From Bacteroidota bacterium (GTDB lineage: Bacteria > Bacteroidota > Bacteroidia > Flavobacteriales_D > Sanyastnellaceae), in contig JAQCBJ010000001.1 of NCBI GenBank assembly GCA_027621555.1, positions 1 to 64,000 of the forward strand: DNA of 64,000 bases. Direction: 5' to 3'. Under the pieces are notes generated by a model, which worked only from the letters and a program-made list of their open reading frames with translations, was not told where the DNA came from and did no database searches. The position numbers and the translations under genes were made by a program. Of this stretch, positions 9,124-19,100 are shown piece after piece; position 1 is the stretch's first letter, and each line of letters begins with the position of its first letter.

Positions 9124-9243
9124 ATGGCACACGATACCCACGACCACCACGAACCCGAGCAGAACGAAATCGGAGGCCCCGTTGTCTTTGCCCTCTTCCT
9201 CTTCGCCATCGTTGTGGTGGCGATTGGAATGATGGCCTCGTAA
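9124..9243 (+). CDS. 39-residue single-span membrane microprotein
   Basis: A short frame reads MAHDTHDHHEPEQNE and then a hydrophobic helix of about 20 residues (GGPVVFALFLFAIVVVAIG), ending MMAS. The N terminus is rich in His and acidic residues (HDTHDHHE), a possible metal-binding patch. An exact TAnnTTTG promoter box directly upstream supports that it is real. It is convergent with the peptidase gene, whose stop lies three bases away. The layout resembles small single-helix subunits or assembly factors of respiratory oxidases, but there is no direct evidence for that role here. Confidence 0.65.
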   Translation: MAHDTHDHHEPEQNEIGGPVVFALFLFAIVVVAIGMMAS

Positions 9244-9246
9244 GGC

Positions 9247-11400
9247 TTATTCCTCGACTTCCGCGTCGGTTTTCGACACCAACGTCATCTCCTCAACGAG
9301 GTGACCTGCCCCGGCGTACACATCCATGACCCAGAGGACGTAGCGGATGTCCACCATGATGTTTCGACAGCGCGAACCGTCGAACAAGATGTCGCTCATG
9401 GTGCTTTCCCAACTCCGGTCGAAGTTGATCCCCACCAAGTGGCCGTTGGCGTCCAACGCTGGCGAACCTGAATTTCCTCCTGTGGTGTGGTTGCTGCCCG
9501 TGAAGCAAACCACGAGCTCCCCGTCGTCGTTTGCGTAATCCCCGTAATTGCGCGCTTCAAGGAGTTCCACCAAGCGTTCCGGCATGTCAAAATCGGGGTC
9601 GCCTGGCACGTATTTCTGGAGGATGCCGCGTGCTGTGCTGAGCGGGTTGTACTGCATGCCGTCGTACGGCGCACTGCCCTCCACCTTCCCGTACGTGAGA
9701 CGCAACGTGCTGTTCGCGTCGACCGGGAACACCTTCTTAGGAAAGGCCTTGCGAAGCTCCTTGGTGTACGCACCTGACGCCAGCTCAATTTCTTCGCGCA
9801 AACGTCCATACTCAGGCGCAACCTGTTCAAAGTAGCTCGAACGAAGCTTCTCGATCCAAACGTAGGCCGGATCTTTGGCCAACTTCCCCCACGCCTTGGC
9901 GCTCCCTGAAGCCATCAACTTGTCCATCTCATCGGCGTCGTCAAACACGCTTTTGCTGAACACCTTGGCCGCCCAAGCCGTGCCTCCCCCTGCTCTCAAC
10001 ACCTCAGCACGAAGGCCTCCCGGCTCCAATTCCGTGGGCACCCACTTCAGGTATTCGTCCACCAATCGCCCCAACAGCTGCTCGTCCACTTGGGCGTTAA
10101 AGTCCTTTCGGAATCCCGCCTCGTTCGCGCGCAGCTTGGCCAGCAATTGGTCACGCTTTTCACGCTCAACCGCGCCTTCAATCAAGCCCGCAAAACTGTG
10201 AGCGTAGTTGAGGATGTCGGGGCCGTAGTACGCCAATTCGATGAACAACGACCGCGCCTCGAGGTACGGGAAATACTGGGCATTCAGCGCGGCGATGTCT
10301 TCCACCACGGTGCTGCCCGTCGCGTCTTTCAGGCGACGTTCCATGTCGCGCTTTTTGTCCAACGCACGGAGTTCGGTGAGGCCGCGGTTTTGGCCCATCC
10401 ACTTTTTCCAAGCATTGGCCACGCTGCTTTGCTTGGCCGCGTAAGCGATGCGCAACTCGTCGCTCGAGGCCCGAGCTGCGTTGATGACCGCCAATCCTTC
10501 GTCGCGCATGGAAATGCGCATGGGATTGAGGCGGTTGATGACGTGGTCCACCGCGTCGGACGTGAGGTACTGCTCTGTGCGGCCGGGGAAACCAAAGACC
10601 ATGGTGAAATCCCCGTCCTTGACGCCGTCCACGTTCACAGGGAAGTGGTGCGCGGGCGCGTAAGGCTGGTTGTCGGCGCTGTAGTCCGCAGGGTTGTTGT
10701 CGGCGTCCGCGTAGATACGGAACACGCTGAAATCTCCCGTGTGACGAGGCCAAACCCAGTTGTCCGTGTCGCCCCCAAACTTCCCAACTGCCGAAGGAGG
10801 CGCCCCCACGAGGCGCACGTCACGATACACCCGGCTTGTGATGAGGTAGTGGCTGTTTCCGAAGTCAAAGGCCACGACTTGGCCCTCCAGTCCCTTCCCT
10901 TCAGTCGCCTGCTTCACAATGGAGGCCATTTCCTCTTTCATTCGTTGCTCCCTGGCTTCGCCCGAAAGCCCTACGCATGCTCGCGACAACTTCAACGTCA
11001 CGTCTTCAATGCGATCGATGAACGTGCAGGTCAAGCCGGGATTCGCCAACTCTTCGGCACGCGTCATGGCCCAAAACCCGTCGGTCAGCAAGTCGTTGTC
11101 CACGGTGCTGTGCTGTTGGATTTGGCCATAGCCGCAGTGGTGGTTGGTCAAGAGCAAGCCCTCGGAACTCACCATCTCCGCCGTGCATCCGCCGTTGAAA
11201 TGCACCACCGCATCCTTCAAACTGCTGTGGTTGATGCTGTAAATGTCCTCCGCCGTCAGCTTCAGCCCCATCGCTTGCATGTCCCCTTCCACCACTTTAA
11301 GCAGCGTGGGGATCCACATGCCTTCCTTCGCCTGAAGCGCGTTGAGCAGTCCAAACGTCAATACCAGCGCCATCGCGCCCTGTGCAGTCCATGTCTTCAT
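9247..11400 (-). CDS. S46 dipeptidyl-peptidase, DPP11-like (Asp/Glu-specific)
   Basis: The protein has 717 residues, the usual size for S46. It starts with a signal peptide (MKTWTAQGAMALVLTFGLL, cut near LQAKEG). The catalytic His lies in TNHHCGYG (86-91), the conserved block GGDTDNWVWPRHTGDF is near 225, and the nucleophile Ser644 is in GNSGSP. Eighteen residues after this Ser stands Arg662 (NFDRSWES). In DPP11 the equivalent Arg gives preference for acidic P1 residues, whereas DPP7 has Gly there. The enzyme should release N-terminal dipeptides in the periplasm and feed amino-acid uptake. The start at 11400 was chosen because of the signal peptide and the -7 box just upstream; a longer frame has no signal peptide. 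Confidence 0.92.
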   Translation of the reverse strand: MKTWTAQGAMALVLTFGLLNALQAKEGMWIPTLLKVVEGDMQAMGLKLTAEDIYSINHSSLKDAVVHFNGGCTAEMVSSEGLLLTNHHCGYGQIQQHSTVDNDLLTDGFWAMTRAEELANPGLTCTFIDRIEDVTLKLSRACVGLSGEAREQRMKEEMASIVKQATEGKGLEGQVVAFDFGNSHYLITSRVYRDVRLVGAPPSAVGKFGGDTDNWVWPRHTGDFSVFRIYADADNNPADYSADNQPYAPAHHFPVNVDGVKDGDFTMVFGFPGRTEQYLTSDAVDHVINRLNPMRISMRDEGLAVINAARASSDELRIAYAAKQSSVANAWKKWMGQNRGLTELRALDKKRDMERRLKDATGSTVVEDIAALNAQYFPYLEARSLFIELAYYGPDILNYAHSFAGLIEGAVEREKRDQLLAKLRANEAGFRKDFNAQVDEQLLGRLVDEYLKWVPTELEPGGLRAEVLRAGGGTAWAAKVFSKSVFDDADEMDKLMASGSAKAWGKLAKDPAYVWIEKLRSSYFEQVAPEYGRLREEIELASGAYTKELRKAFPKKVFPVDANSTLRLTYGKVEGSAPYDGMQYNPLSTARGILQKYVPGDPDFDMPERLVELLEARNYGDYANDDGELVVCFTGSNHTTGGNSGSPALDANGHLVGINFDRSWESTMSDILFDGSRCRNIMVDIRYVLWVMDVYAGAGHLVEEMTLVSKTDAEVEE

Positions 11401-11404
11401 GCCA

Positions 11405-11442
11405 CCAAGATACCCCACCTGTGCCCGACTCGCGTACTTTCG
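11405..11442. promoter_or_regulatory. divergent promoter pair between peptidase and threonine aldolase genes
   Basis: On the minus strand TATCTTGG (11405-11412) lies four bases before the peptidase ATG. On the plus strand TACTTTCG (11435-11442) lies four bases before the aldolase ATG. Each differs from TAnnTTTG at one position. Only 46 bases separate the two start codons. Confidence 0.55.
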
Positions 11443-11446
11443 CAGC

Positions 11447-12529
11447 ATGGCCAGTTCCTCCTCCGACAGCCAGCTCCAACCGCGCCCCGCGGACCTGCTG
11501 GTCGACCTCCGAAGCGACACCGTCACCGCGCCCACAGCCGCGATGCGCGACGCCATGAATGCCGCGCCTGTGGGCGACGACGTGTTTGGCGAAGACGAGA
11601 GCATCAACGCCCTTCAGGACCGATGCGCGGCACTGACGGGGCACGAGGCTGCGCTGTTTTGTCCTTCCGGAACGATGACCAACCAAATCGCGATTCAGGT
11701 CCACACGCGCCCCGGCGACGAGGTCATCTGCGACCGCCTTTCCCACATCTACAACTACGAGGGCGGCGGCATCGCTCGAAACTCAGGCGCGTCCGTGCGC
11801 CTGCTCCACGGCGACCGCGGCCGGTACCGCCTCGAAGACATGGTGGCGAACGTCAACCCGGCCGACAGCCACTACGCCCGCACTTCCCTCGTCGCGGTCG
11901 AGGACACGTGCAACAAAGGCGGCGGAGCCGTTTGGGACGTCCAGGAGCTCGAGCGCTTGTCGGCCGAGTGCCGCAAGCGCGGTTTGGGCTTCCACCTCGA
12001 CGGCGCCCGGGTCTGGAACGCGTGGGTTCAGCGCGGCGAATGGGGCCATCCCGAGCGACTTCGCGCTTACGGCCAACTCTTTGACAGCATGTCTCTCTGC
12101 CTCAGCAAGGGCCTCGGTTGCCCAGTAGGATCTGTGTTGGTGGGCTCCAAGGAATTCATTGCGGAAGCGCACCGGTCGCGCAAGGTGCTCGGCGGAGGAA
12201 TGCGCCAGGCTGGCGTGTTGGCTGCGGCCGGACTGCACGCCCTGGACCATCATGTGGCCCGACTTGAACAAGACCACAGGCACGCCTCTCTCCTCGGCGA
12301 GGTGCTCGAAGCCCACCCGAACATCGCTGGCGTGGACCCCGTCGAAACGAACATCGTCATTTTCACGTTGCCACGCGACAACTCCGCCGACGTCGTCCAG
12401 GCGTTTGCGCAAATGGGCATCGCGTGTTTTGCGTTCGGACCCGACAAGATTCGACTCGTCACGCACCTCGACATGACCCCTGAGACCATCCACGAGGCGT
12501 GTACCCGCATTCAGCGCTGGCGCGCTTAG
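11447..12529 (+). CDS. low-specificity L-threonine aldolase family enzyme
   Basis: The protein has 360 residues and belongs to PLP fold type I, beta-eliminating lyase/threonine aldolase family. Conserved segments are DLRSDTVTAPT at the N terminus, VGDDVFGED, ALFCPSGTMTNQIA, the His of RLSHIYNYEGGG, FHLDGARVWNA (Asp and Arg binding PLP), and SLCLSKGLGCPVGS with the Schiff-base Lys. It cleaves threonine or allo-threonine to glycine and acetaldehyde, or the equivalent beta-hydroxy amino acids. ATG 11447 was chosen over an upstream in-frame ATG at 11342 because the latter lies inside the divergent peptidase gene and because a -7 box sits just before 11447. Confidence 0.9.
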   Translation: MASSSSDSQLQPRPADLLVDLRSDTVTAPTAAMRDAMNAAPVGDDVFGEDESINALQDRCAALTGHEAALFCPSGTMTNQIAIQVHTRPGDEVICDRLSHIYNYEGGGIARNSGASVRLLHGDRGRYRLEDMVANVNPADSHYARTSLVAVEDTCNKGGGAVWDVQELERLSAECRKRGLGFHLDGARVWNAWVQRGEWGHPERLRAYGQLFDSMSLCLSKGLGCPVGSVLVGSKEFIAEAHRSRKVLGGGMRQAGVLAAAGLHALDHHVARLEQDHRHASLLGEVLEAHPNIAGVDPVETNIVIFTLPRDNSADVVQAFAQMGIACFAFGPDKIRLVTHLDMTPETIHEACTRIQRWRA

Positions 12530-12545
12530 GAGCTCGAGCTGGCGG

Positions 12546-14426
12546 TTAACGGCGAACGACCCGAACCCCGCCAGGAATTTCGTCGCAGGTCATCATGTAC
12601 ATCCCCGCAGGCACGTCCAACGTGGCCGTCACGCGATCACCTTGCCGCGTCCAAATGCACGGAACCTCCTTTCCCGACATGTCGCGCACACGAAGCCCTT
12701 GCAGGGATTTGGACAGCGGCCATTCGAGCGAAAGTTCATTCTCGAACGGGTTGGGGTACACGTCCAGCGCTGACACACCTTCCGAGCCCAACACGTCTTC
12801 CAGACCGCTCGCACAATCGTCCAGCGTCAGAATGATCGCGTCGGTGTCTGAACACCCCGCAGCGTCGGAAACCTCCACTCCGACCACCAACGTGCCCGGA
12901 TTTTCTGTCTGAACCACGACTAACGGCCCTGCTTGCCCTGTCGTCCAGGTGTACGACAAGTTGTTCCCCAACGGCGCCAACAACGTGAAGGCGTCGCCTG
13001 CGCACCCAAACAAACCGGGTCCCAAATCCACCTCGGGCACGCCCACGGCGTCCACCCACACCCATTCAGACGTAGAACAACCGTTTTCGTCCACCACATC
13101 AACCTGACATAGGCCACTCGGCAACCCAAAGACCTCGGCCCCGAACGCTTCGAAGGTTCCGATTGACCACGTCGCATCCACCTCACCTTGCCCTCCAACG
13201 ACAACCACCGCTCCGGACATGGCCGCGGAATCGCAATCTGCGGTCAACGTTACCTGAGCCTCAATCGGTGCGGGCTCTTCCACTTCAAACTGCTCCGCAA
13301 AAGATTGGCCGCAAAACGAGGCTGACACGTTGTACACCCCTGGAAGCAGCGGCCCCAACACAGCCTCTGAAGAGGTGAACCCAAAGGGGCCCGTCCACTG
13401 CCAATCCACCGAATTTGGCCCCACGTTGGTGTTCATGTCGATGGCTCCATTCGGGTTGAAGTCGGTCGCCAAACTGCAGCTCAAGTCCTGCACGCTTGCA
13501 GATACCGCCCACTCCTCAGGTGACGTTGAGGTGATGCTCACCTCCACGTCTCCAATCTCGCCATACCACCCATCGATTTGGAGGTAGAACGTCTCCCCCC
13601 CCTCCAAGCATGGTGTCAAAAAGCCACTGCGGTACGCTCCAAATTCACAACCAATGTCGTCGTTGGCGTTGACCAACGCATACGTGCTGAAATCCGCGCA
13701 GTCCTCCACTTCCCACATCGCCAGCTGGGTGTCAAACGACGTTCCCTCATTGCACGTGGTGATGGAATACACCCCCCCTTCTTCTGGCACTTCCCAAATC
13801 AACCACATCGTGCGATTCAGTCCAGATTCGCACCAGCCGCCGTACGTGCCACACCCCAATGCCGGCGGCGACGGCTCATTCGGAGACACCGTGGCCTCCA
13901 CGGTGGAGCCCACCCATGACGGTCCGTCTGCCACAATGCTCTCGGCCAAACATGGCATGTCTCCGGCCAGCAAGGCCGTTTGGAATGTCCAATCGTCCCC
14001 GCTTCCCGAACCACCAAATGCATAGACCTCCATCCCCGCCAACGCAATCGAAAACAGGGACCCGCCGTCGCCGTAACTGTCGCGATGGACCAACACCAAG
14101 CTGTCCTCCTCCGACACGCACAACGTCGGTGAGCTCACCACCACGTTGTTGCCATAGGCATCTCCAGGGAGACCCGGAACATCCTCCCCACACCCCACCT
14201 CGGGATTTCCTCCCCACAACAATGCATCGCCGTCACCGCATTCGGACCCAAGCGCCAAGAGCTCCCAGTACATTTCATAGCCCCATGCGTCTGTGGTGAC
14301 CGTTACGTTGAGCGCCAAGGAGTCTTCAGGACACGGAGACTGCGCCGTTGCATGGGTCACAATCAGCGCCGCAAGTGCACACACTAACGACGTCGGTAGA
14401 GGAAAGGTTGGCTTTGAGCACGTCAT
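12546..14426 (-). CDS. secreted protein with T9SS type A sorting domain, unknown function
   Basis: The protein has 626 residues and a signal peptide (cut near HATAQS). It contains beta-sandwich segments typical of adhesin-like surface proteins, including a DSYGDGGSLFSI stretch also seen in the lysyl-oxidase-like protein (DSFGDGICCGY) and an Ig/PKD-like region. The C terminus (LDVYPNPFENELSLEW, ending GGVRVVRR) is a T9SS type A sorting domain. Cysteines are frequent and probably paired. No catalytic domain was recognised. It is convergent with the threonine aldolase gene and divergent from yaaA. Confidence 0.8.
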   Translation of the reverse strand: MTCSKPTFPLPTSLVCALAALIVTHATAQSPCPEDSLALNVTVTTDAWGYEMYWELLALGSECGDGDALLWGGNPEVGCGEDVPGLPGDAYGNNVVVSSPTLCVSEEDSLVLVHRDSYGDGGSLFSIALAGMEVYAFGGSGSGDDWTFQTALLAGDMPCLAESIVADGPSWVGSTVEATVSPNEPSPPALGCGTYGGWCESGLNRTMWLIWEVPEEGGVYSITTCNEGTSFDTQLAMWEVEDCADFSTYALVNANDDIGCEFGAYRSGFLTPCLEGGETFYLQIDGWYGEIGDVEVSITSTSPEEWAVSASVQDLSCSLATDFNPNGAIDMNTNVGPNSVDWQWTGPFGFTSSEAVLGPLLPGVYNVSASFCGQSFAEQFEVEEPAPIEAQVTLTADCDSAAMSGAVVVVGGQGEVDATWSIGTFEAFGAEVFGLPSGLCQVDVVDENGCSTSEWVWVDAVGVPEVDLGPGLFGCAGDAFTLLAPLGNNLSYTWTTGQAGPLVVVQTENPGTLVVGVEVSDAAGCSDTDAIILTLDDCASGLEDVLGSEGVSALDVYPNPFENELSLEWPLSKSLQGLRVRDMSGKEVPCIWTRQGDRVTATLDVPAGMYMMTCDEIPGGVRVVRR

Positions 14427-14430
14427 GGAG

Positions 14431-14438
14431 GAAAGATA
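14431..14438 (-). promoter_or_regulatory. -7 box TATCTTTC for the T9SS protein gene
   Basis: One mismatch to TAnnTTTG, ending four bases before the ATG at 14426 on the minus strand. This is the same spacing as at other genes in the window. Confidence 0.5.
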
Positions 14439-14464
14439 GAGCCCTTATCCCCAACTTTGCGCCC

Positions 14465-15241
14465 ATGTTGGTCCTGCTTTCTCCTGCCAAAACCCTTTCG
14501 CCCGCACTCCCCACCGTTCCGGAAATTCAAAACAACCTGACCGAGCCCTTGGCCCTTCGTCACGCCACCGCCATCGTCCAACATTTGTCCTCATGGAGTC
14601 TTGCGAAAACCCAAAAGGAGCTGAAGCTCTCTGACACCTTGGCACAGCGCGTCTTTGAATGGCATCAAACCTGGAACCCCGCCTCCCCCTTCGCAGCGGG
14701 CTGGACGTTTCAAGGCGATGCCTTCAAATCCTTGGACCTTCCGTCGTGGAATCTACGCGATGCACAAGAAGCGGCGACAAGGCTGCGCATCTTGCACGGG
14801 GTGTACGGGATCCTTCGCCCTTTGGATCGGTACAGCCCCGTGCGTCTGGAAATGGCGCAAGCGTGGAGCCACGACCCCGGCCATCGCAACCTCGCTGGGT
14901 TTTGGAAAACTCATCTGCCCTCATTGGTGATGACCGAAATGAAGGAGGGCAGGCACAGCCACATCCTCAACCTTTCGAGCGCCGAATACGGAGACGTCGC
15001 CCTGCATGGCCTCTCCCCCAACCTCGTCGTCACGTGCCAATTTCTTGAGGACAAAAACGGGAAACTCAAGAGCATCTCTGCTTTTGCCAAAGCCGCACGT
15101 GGAGCCATGGCCGGGCACGTTTTGCGAAACCGCTTGACGTCACCCAACGACCTCGAAGGGTTCAACGACAAAGGCTATGTCTACGACCCTGAACGGAGTT
15201 CTGTCTCGCTGAAGGTTTTCGTCCGAACTTTGGCCCCATGA
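14465..15241 (+). CDS. yaaA: YaaA (UPF0246/DUF328) peroxide-stress protein
   Basis: The protein has 258 residues, the normal length for the family. It starts MLVLLSPAKTLS, the hallmark N terminus, and has LYGVLRPLD-like (VYGILRPLDRYSP) and NLSSAEYG motifs followed by the conserved end FNDKGYVYD. In Escherichia coli YaaA lowers intracellular iron-driven damage during peroxide stress and binds DNA; the exact chemistry is unknown. The start at 14465 gives the family N terminus; an in-frame ATG at 14348 would lie within the opposing gene. The stop overlaps the ATG of the FKBP gene by four bases (ATGA), so the two are translationally coupled. Confidence 0.93.
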   Translation: MLVLLSPAKTLSPALPTVPEIQNNLTEPLALRHATAIVQHLSSWSLAKTQKELKLSDTLAQRVFEWHQTWNPASPFAAGWTFQGDAFKSLDLPSWNLRDAQEAATRLRILHGVYGILRPLDRYSPVRLEMAQAWSHDPGHRNLAGFWKTHLPSLVMTEMKEGRHSHILNLSSAEYGDVALHGLSPNLVVTCQFLEDKNGKLKSISAFAKAARGAMAGHVLRNRLTSPNDLEGFNDKGYVYDPERSSVSLKVFVRTLAP

Positions 15242-15969
15242 TTCATCAACATTCTCGGATTGCGTCGTTTTTGATGCTGTTGGTTGGAATGGGCTTGTCC
15301 ACAGGATCGTGGGCGCAGCGGTCCAAACGAAACAGCAAAACGACGGAAACCACAACCACCTCTCAAACCCCTACCATGGATTCCTTGTCCTACGCTCTCG
15401 GCGTCTTGTTCGCCACCAATTTGTCCAACGAAGGACTTTCCTCCGTGCACGGGGAATCCCTCAAATCGGGTTTCGAGGCCACCCTCGCCGGCGACGCCAC
15501 GATGACGGCATCCGAAGCCGATGCGTTGGTGCGCACGGAGATGATGCGTTTGAAAGAAGAGAAGTCCAAAGCCACCAAAGCGGAAGGCGAGGCTTTTTTG
15601 GCGGAGAACGGAACACGGGAAGGCATCACCACCACGGCTTCTGGACTCCAATACGAGCATGAAGTGGTTGGATCAGGGGCTTCACCTGACGCCAACGACG
15701 AAGTCACTGTCCACTACCGAGGCACGCTGTTGAACGGCGAGGAATTCGATTCGAGCTACAAGCGTGGCGAACCCATCTCGTTCCCATTGAACGGTGTGAT
15801 TCGAGGCTGGACGGAAGGTCTCCAATTGATGCAGGAGGGCGGAAAGACCAAATTCTACATCCCCCAAGATTTGGCCTACGGGGCTCGACCTGCACCTGGC
15901 GGGGCCATCCCCCCTTACGCCGCCTTGATTTTTGAGGTTGAGCTCATCAAAGTCACCTCCAAAGATTGA
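15238..15969 (+). CDS. FKBP-type peptidyl-prolyl isomerase, exported (FkpA/Mip-like)
   Basis: The 243-residue protein has a signal peptide (SFLMLLVGMGLSTGSWAQ), a helical FKBP N-terminal dimerisation domain starting MDSLSYALGVLFATNL (about 42-130), and a C-terminal FKBP domain. The active-site pattern is VTVHYRGTLLNGEEFDSSY, FPLNGVIRGWTEGLQLM, GAIPPYAALIFEVEL. It should catalyse proline isomerisation or act as a chaperone for proteins in the periplasm. Translational coupling to yaaA is indicated by the four-base overlap. A strong hairpin terminator follows. Confidence 0.92.
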   Translation: MIHQHSRIASFLMLLVGMGLSTGSWAQRSKRNSKTTETTTTSQTPTMDSLSYALGVLFATNLSNEGLSSVHGESLKSGFEATLAGDATMTASEADALVRTEMMRLKEEKSKATKAEGEAFLAENGTREGITTTASGLQYEHEVVGSGASPDANDEVTVHYRGTLLNGEEFDSSYKRGEPISFPLNGVIRGWTEGLQLMQEGGKTKFYIPQDLAYGARPAPGGAIPPYAALIFEVELIKVTSKD

Positions 15970-16003
15970 TGCTGGGAGTATAATTTTTGATAAAATTCTC
16001 GTC

Positions 16004-16036
16004 AAAACCCCAGTGGATTCGTTCGCTGGGGTTTTT
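16004..16036 (+). terminator. intrinsic terminator after the FKBP gene
   Basis: Inverted repeat AAAACCCCAG / CTGGGGTTTTT with a 12-base loop. A T run follows on the plus strand, 34 bases after the FKBP stop codon. Confidence 0.85.
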
Positions 16037-16109
16037 CGTTGGAAAGAGGTGAAACCGAGAAGGAACTCGTCACGTAAGCGGTGGAAAACCCTATCACAAT
16101 TTCCATCCC

Positions 16110-19100
16110 ATGCGAGTTTCACTCTCCGCCCTTCTTCTTCTCTTTTTCACCTTCGCCGCTCTCCCCGCCCTTTCTCAATCTGAGGAAGAGTGCGCTGCAG
16201 AAGCGGTTCACTTTGCCGAAGTCAGCGCCTCGCAATCCTACGCGCGCAACTTTGACGCAGTGCGTGAAGCAGTCCAACGATTGCAATCGCAATCCAACCG
16301 CAATTTGGATGTCTACACCATTCCCGTTGTGGTCCACGTCATTCACCGCGGATCTGCAGTAGGTGTCGAGGAGAACATCAGCGACGAACAGATTTTGTCG
16401 GCCATTGAGGGATTGAACGACGACTTCCGAAAGAAGCCTGGCACCTCTGGAGATGGCGACGGCGTCGACACGTTCATCCAATTTGAAATGGCCAAGCGGA
16501 CCCCAAGCGACGAACCTACCAATGGCATCCTGCGTGTCAACGGAAATTCGATTCCTGGGTTCGCAGAACATGGGATCAGCAACGGCGCCGATGAAGATGC
16601 CGCAGACCAGTCGGCGGTCAAGAGCTTGACCACGTGGTATGGCGACGACTACATCAACATTTTCATCGTTCCAGAAATCAATGGCAACGACGGCGGATGG
16701 GGAGTTCAGGGATTTGCCTTCCTCGGTCCGACTGGGGACGAGCGCGACGGAATCGTTGTTTTGTACAATGCTTTTGGCACGGTCGGTGAATTGAAGCCCG
16801 GTCGAGATCTCAACAAGACCATCACCCACGAAATGGGCCACCACCTCTCGTTGTGGCACACTTTCTCAAACACGTCATCCTGCACGTCTGAAACCAATTG
16901 TGAGAATCAAGGAGATGAGGTGTGTGACACACCCGCGACCTTGCCGAATGACATGGGTTGTGCACTGCCCGTTTGCGAAGGTGCCCAGGTCGAAAACTAC
17001 ATGGACTACACACAAGAGACGTGTCGGAGCATGTTTACTGAGGGCCAGCGAACGCGCATGCGCGGTTGCCTCGAATCGGTACGCTCAAGCTTGTTGGAAA
17101 GCTCTGGAGGCTTGCCCGTTACCGAGCGCGATTTGACGGTTACAGGATTCAGCAATATTGGGGAGTCGACGTGCCTTCCTTCTGTGACTCCAATGGCGGT
17201 GGTCACCAATTTTGGTGTGGCCACGGTTGACGGATTCGAATTGACCACCACCTTGAATGACAACAACGCGTTCAAGACCATTCACCAAGAATCCATCCTC
17301 CCGGGCCAAAGTGTAGAAGTGACGCTTCCTGAATTGGCTTTGGTGGCGGACACCAACACGTTGCACATGGCGGTAACCCTCCTTGGCAACGAAGCAGATG
17401 ATTTTTCAGGCAACGATTCGTACAACCAGAGCTTCGTGGTCACTTCATCCGATTTCTGGACGATGACACTGAATACGGACAATTGGGCCAACGAAATTTC
17501 CTGGCGCATCGAAGACGCCGCCGGTGAGATTTTGATGGATGGTGGCAACTACGAAGTCGGGTCCAACACTTACGTGGAAATGGGTTGCATTCCCGTAGGA
17601 TGCCATACTCTGATCATGGAAGACGACAAAGGCGATGGCATTTGCGCCTTGGACTGGAACGCCGACGGCGTTTGTGACTCTGGCGGAAGCATGGTGTTGA
17701 CCGACGCTGCCGGCAACGAGTTGGTCGTTCTTGACAACACAAACAACAACTACGGTTCCGTGGGAACTTGGGAGGTTTGCGCCAGCGAAGCCTCTTCACT
17801 CGAAGGATGCTCTGACGCCAACGGCAACGGCATCTGCGACGACGCAGAAGTCTCTGGCTGCCAGGACGTTGCAGCTTGCAACTTCACCCCGGGAGCCATT
17901 TCGGACAACGGCTCATGCACCTACGCGGAAACTCACTACGATTGTGATGGCCATTGTCTGGTTGACACAGATGGTGATGGCGTCTGTGATCCCTTAGAGA
18001 TTCCGGGATGCGACGACAGCGGCGCTTGCAACTTCAATGCCTCTGCCACTGACAACAACGGAACCTGCGAATACACGTCATGCGCCGGTTGCACCGACGT
18101 CCTCGGCTGCAACTACGATTCCAGCGCGACGATTTCCAGCGGTTGCGACTACCCTGATACGGGATACGACTGCGACGGAGATTGCTTGAACGACGTCGAC
18201 GGGGACGGCGTGTGCGACGAATTTGAAGTCCCTGGTTGCAACGATGCGGAGGCATGCAACTACGACGTGTTGGCGACGAACGACGACGGCTCATGCGAAC
18301 TCCCGGAAGAATTCTACACGTGCGAGGGCACATGTGTGAGTGACACCGACGGCGACGGCATCTGCGACGAACTGGAAGTGGCCGGCTGCGATGACGACAT
18401 GGCGTGCAATTACAATGCCGAGACAACCGATGCTGCAGACTGTGAGTACCCTGACGACTACGTGGATTGCGATGGCAACTGCGTCAACGACGATGACGGT
18501 GACGGAGTGTGCAACGAATTTGAAATTGGAGGTTGCACCGACCTTGAGGCCTGCAACTTCGAGGCGAGCGCCACGGACAACGACGGAACGTGCGAGTATC
18601 CTGTTGAATTCTATACCTGCGACGGTTGCATACACGACACCGACGGAGACCTCGTCTGCGATGAATTGGAGATCTCCGGTTGCCAAGACATCATCGCAAG
18701 CAATTACAACGCCGAAGCAACAGACCCTCCTGCTGCTGGTCAGGAATGTTCTTACGAGTCTGGGTGCACCATGCCAGACGCTTGCAACTACAGCCCCAAC
18801 GCAACCGTGGCCGACGACGAAAGCTGCTTCTGGGCTGAAGAATACTACGATTGCTATGGCAATTGCAACACAGATGCCGACAACGATGGGGTTTGTGACG
18901 AGCTGGAAATCGGCGGTTGTAACGACATCACGGCATGCAACTACGACGCTGCCGCTACGGACAACGATGGATCGTGCCAGTACACAGAAGAATTCTACAA
19001 CTGCGACGGAACCTGCATCAACGACTCAGACAGTGACGGCATTTGTGACGAGTTGGAGGTTGCTGGCTGCGACGATCTGGAAGCTTGCAACTACGACGCC

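Noticed and set aside
10090-12084. A 664-codon plus-strand open frame opposite the S46 peptidase that runs into the aldolase region
   Set aside because: It is antisense to a full-length S46 peptidase and overlaps the aldolase gene in another frame. Its translation is Arg/His/Pro-rich and without motifs.
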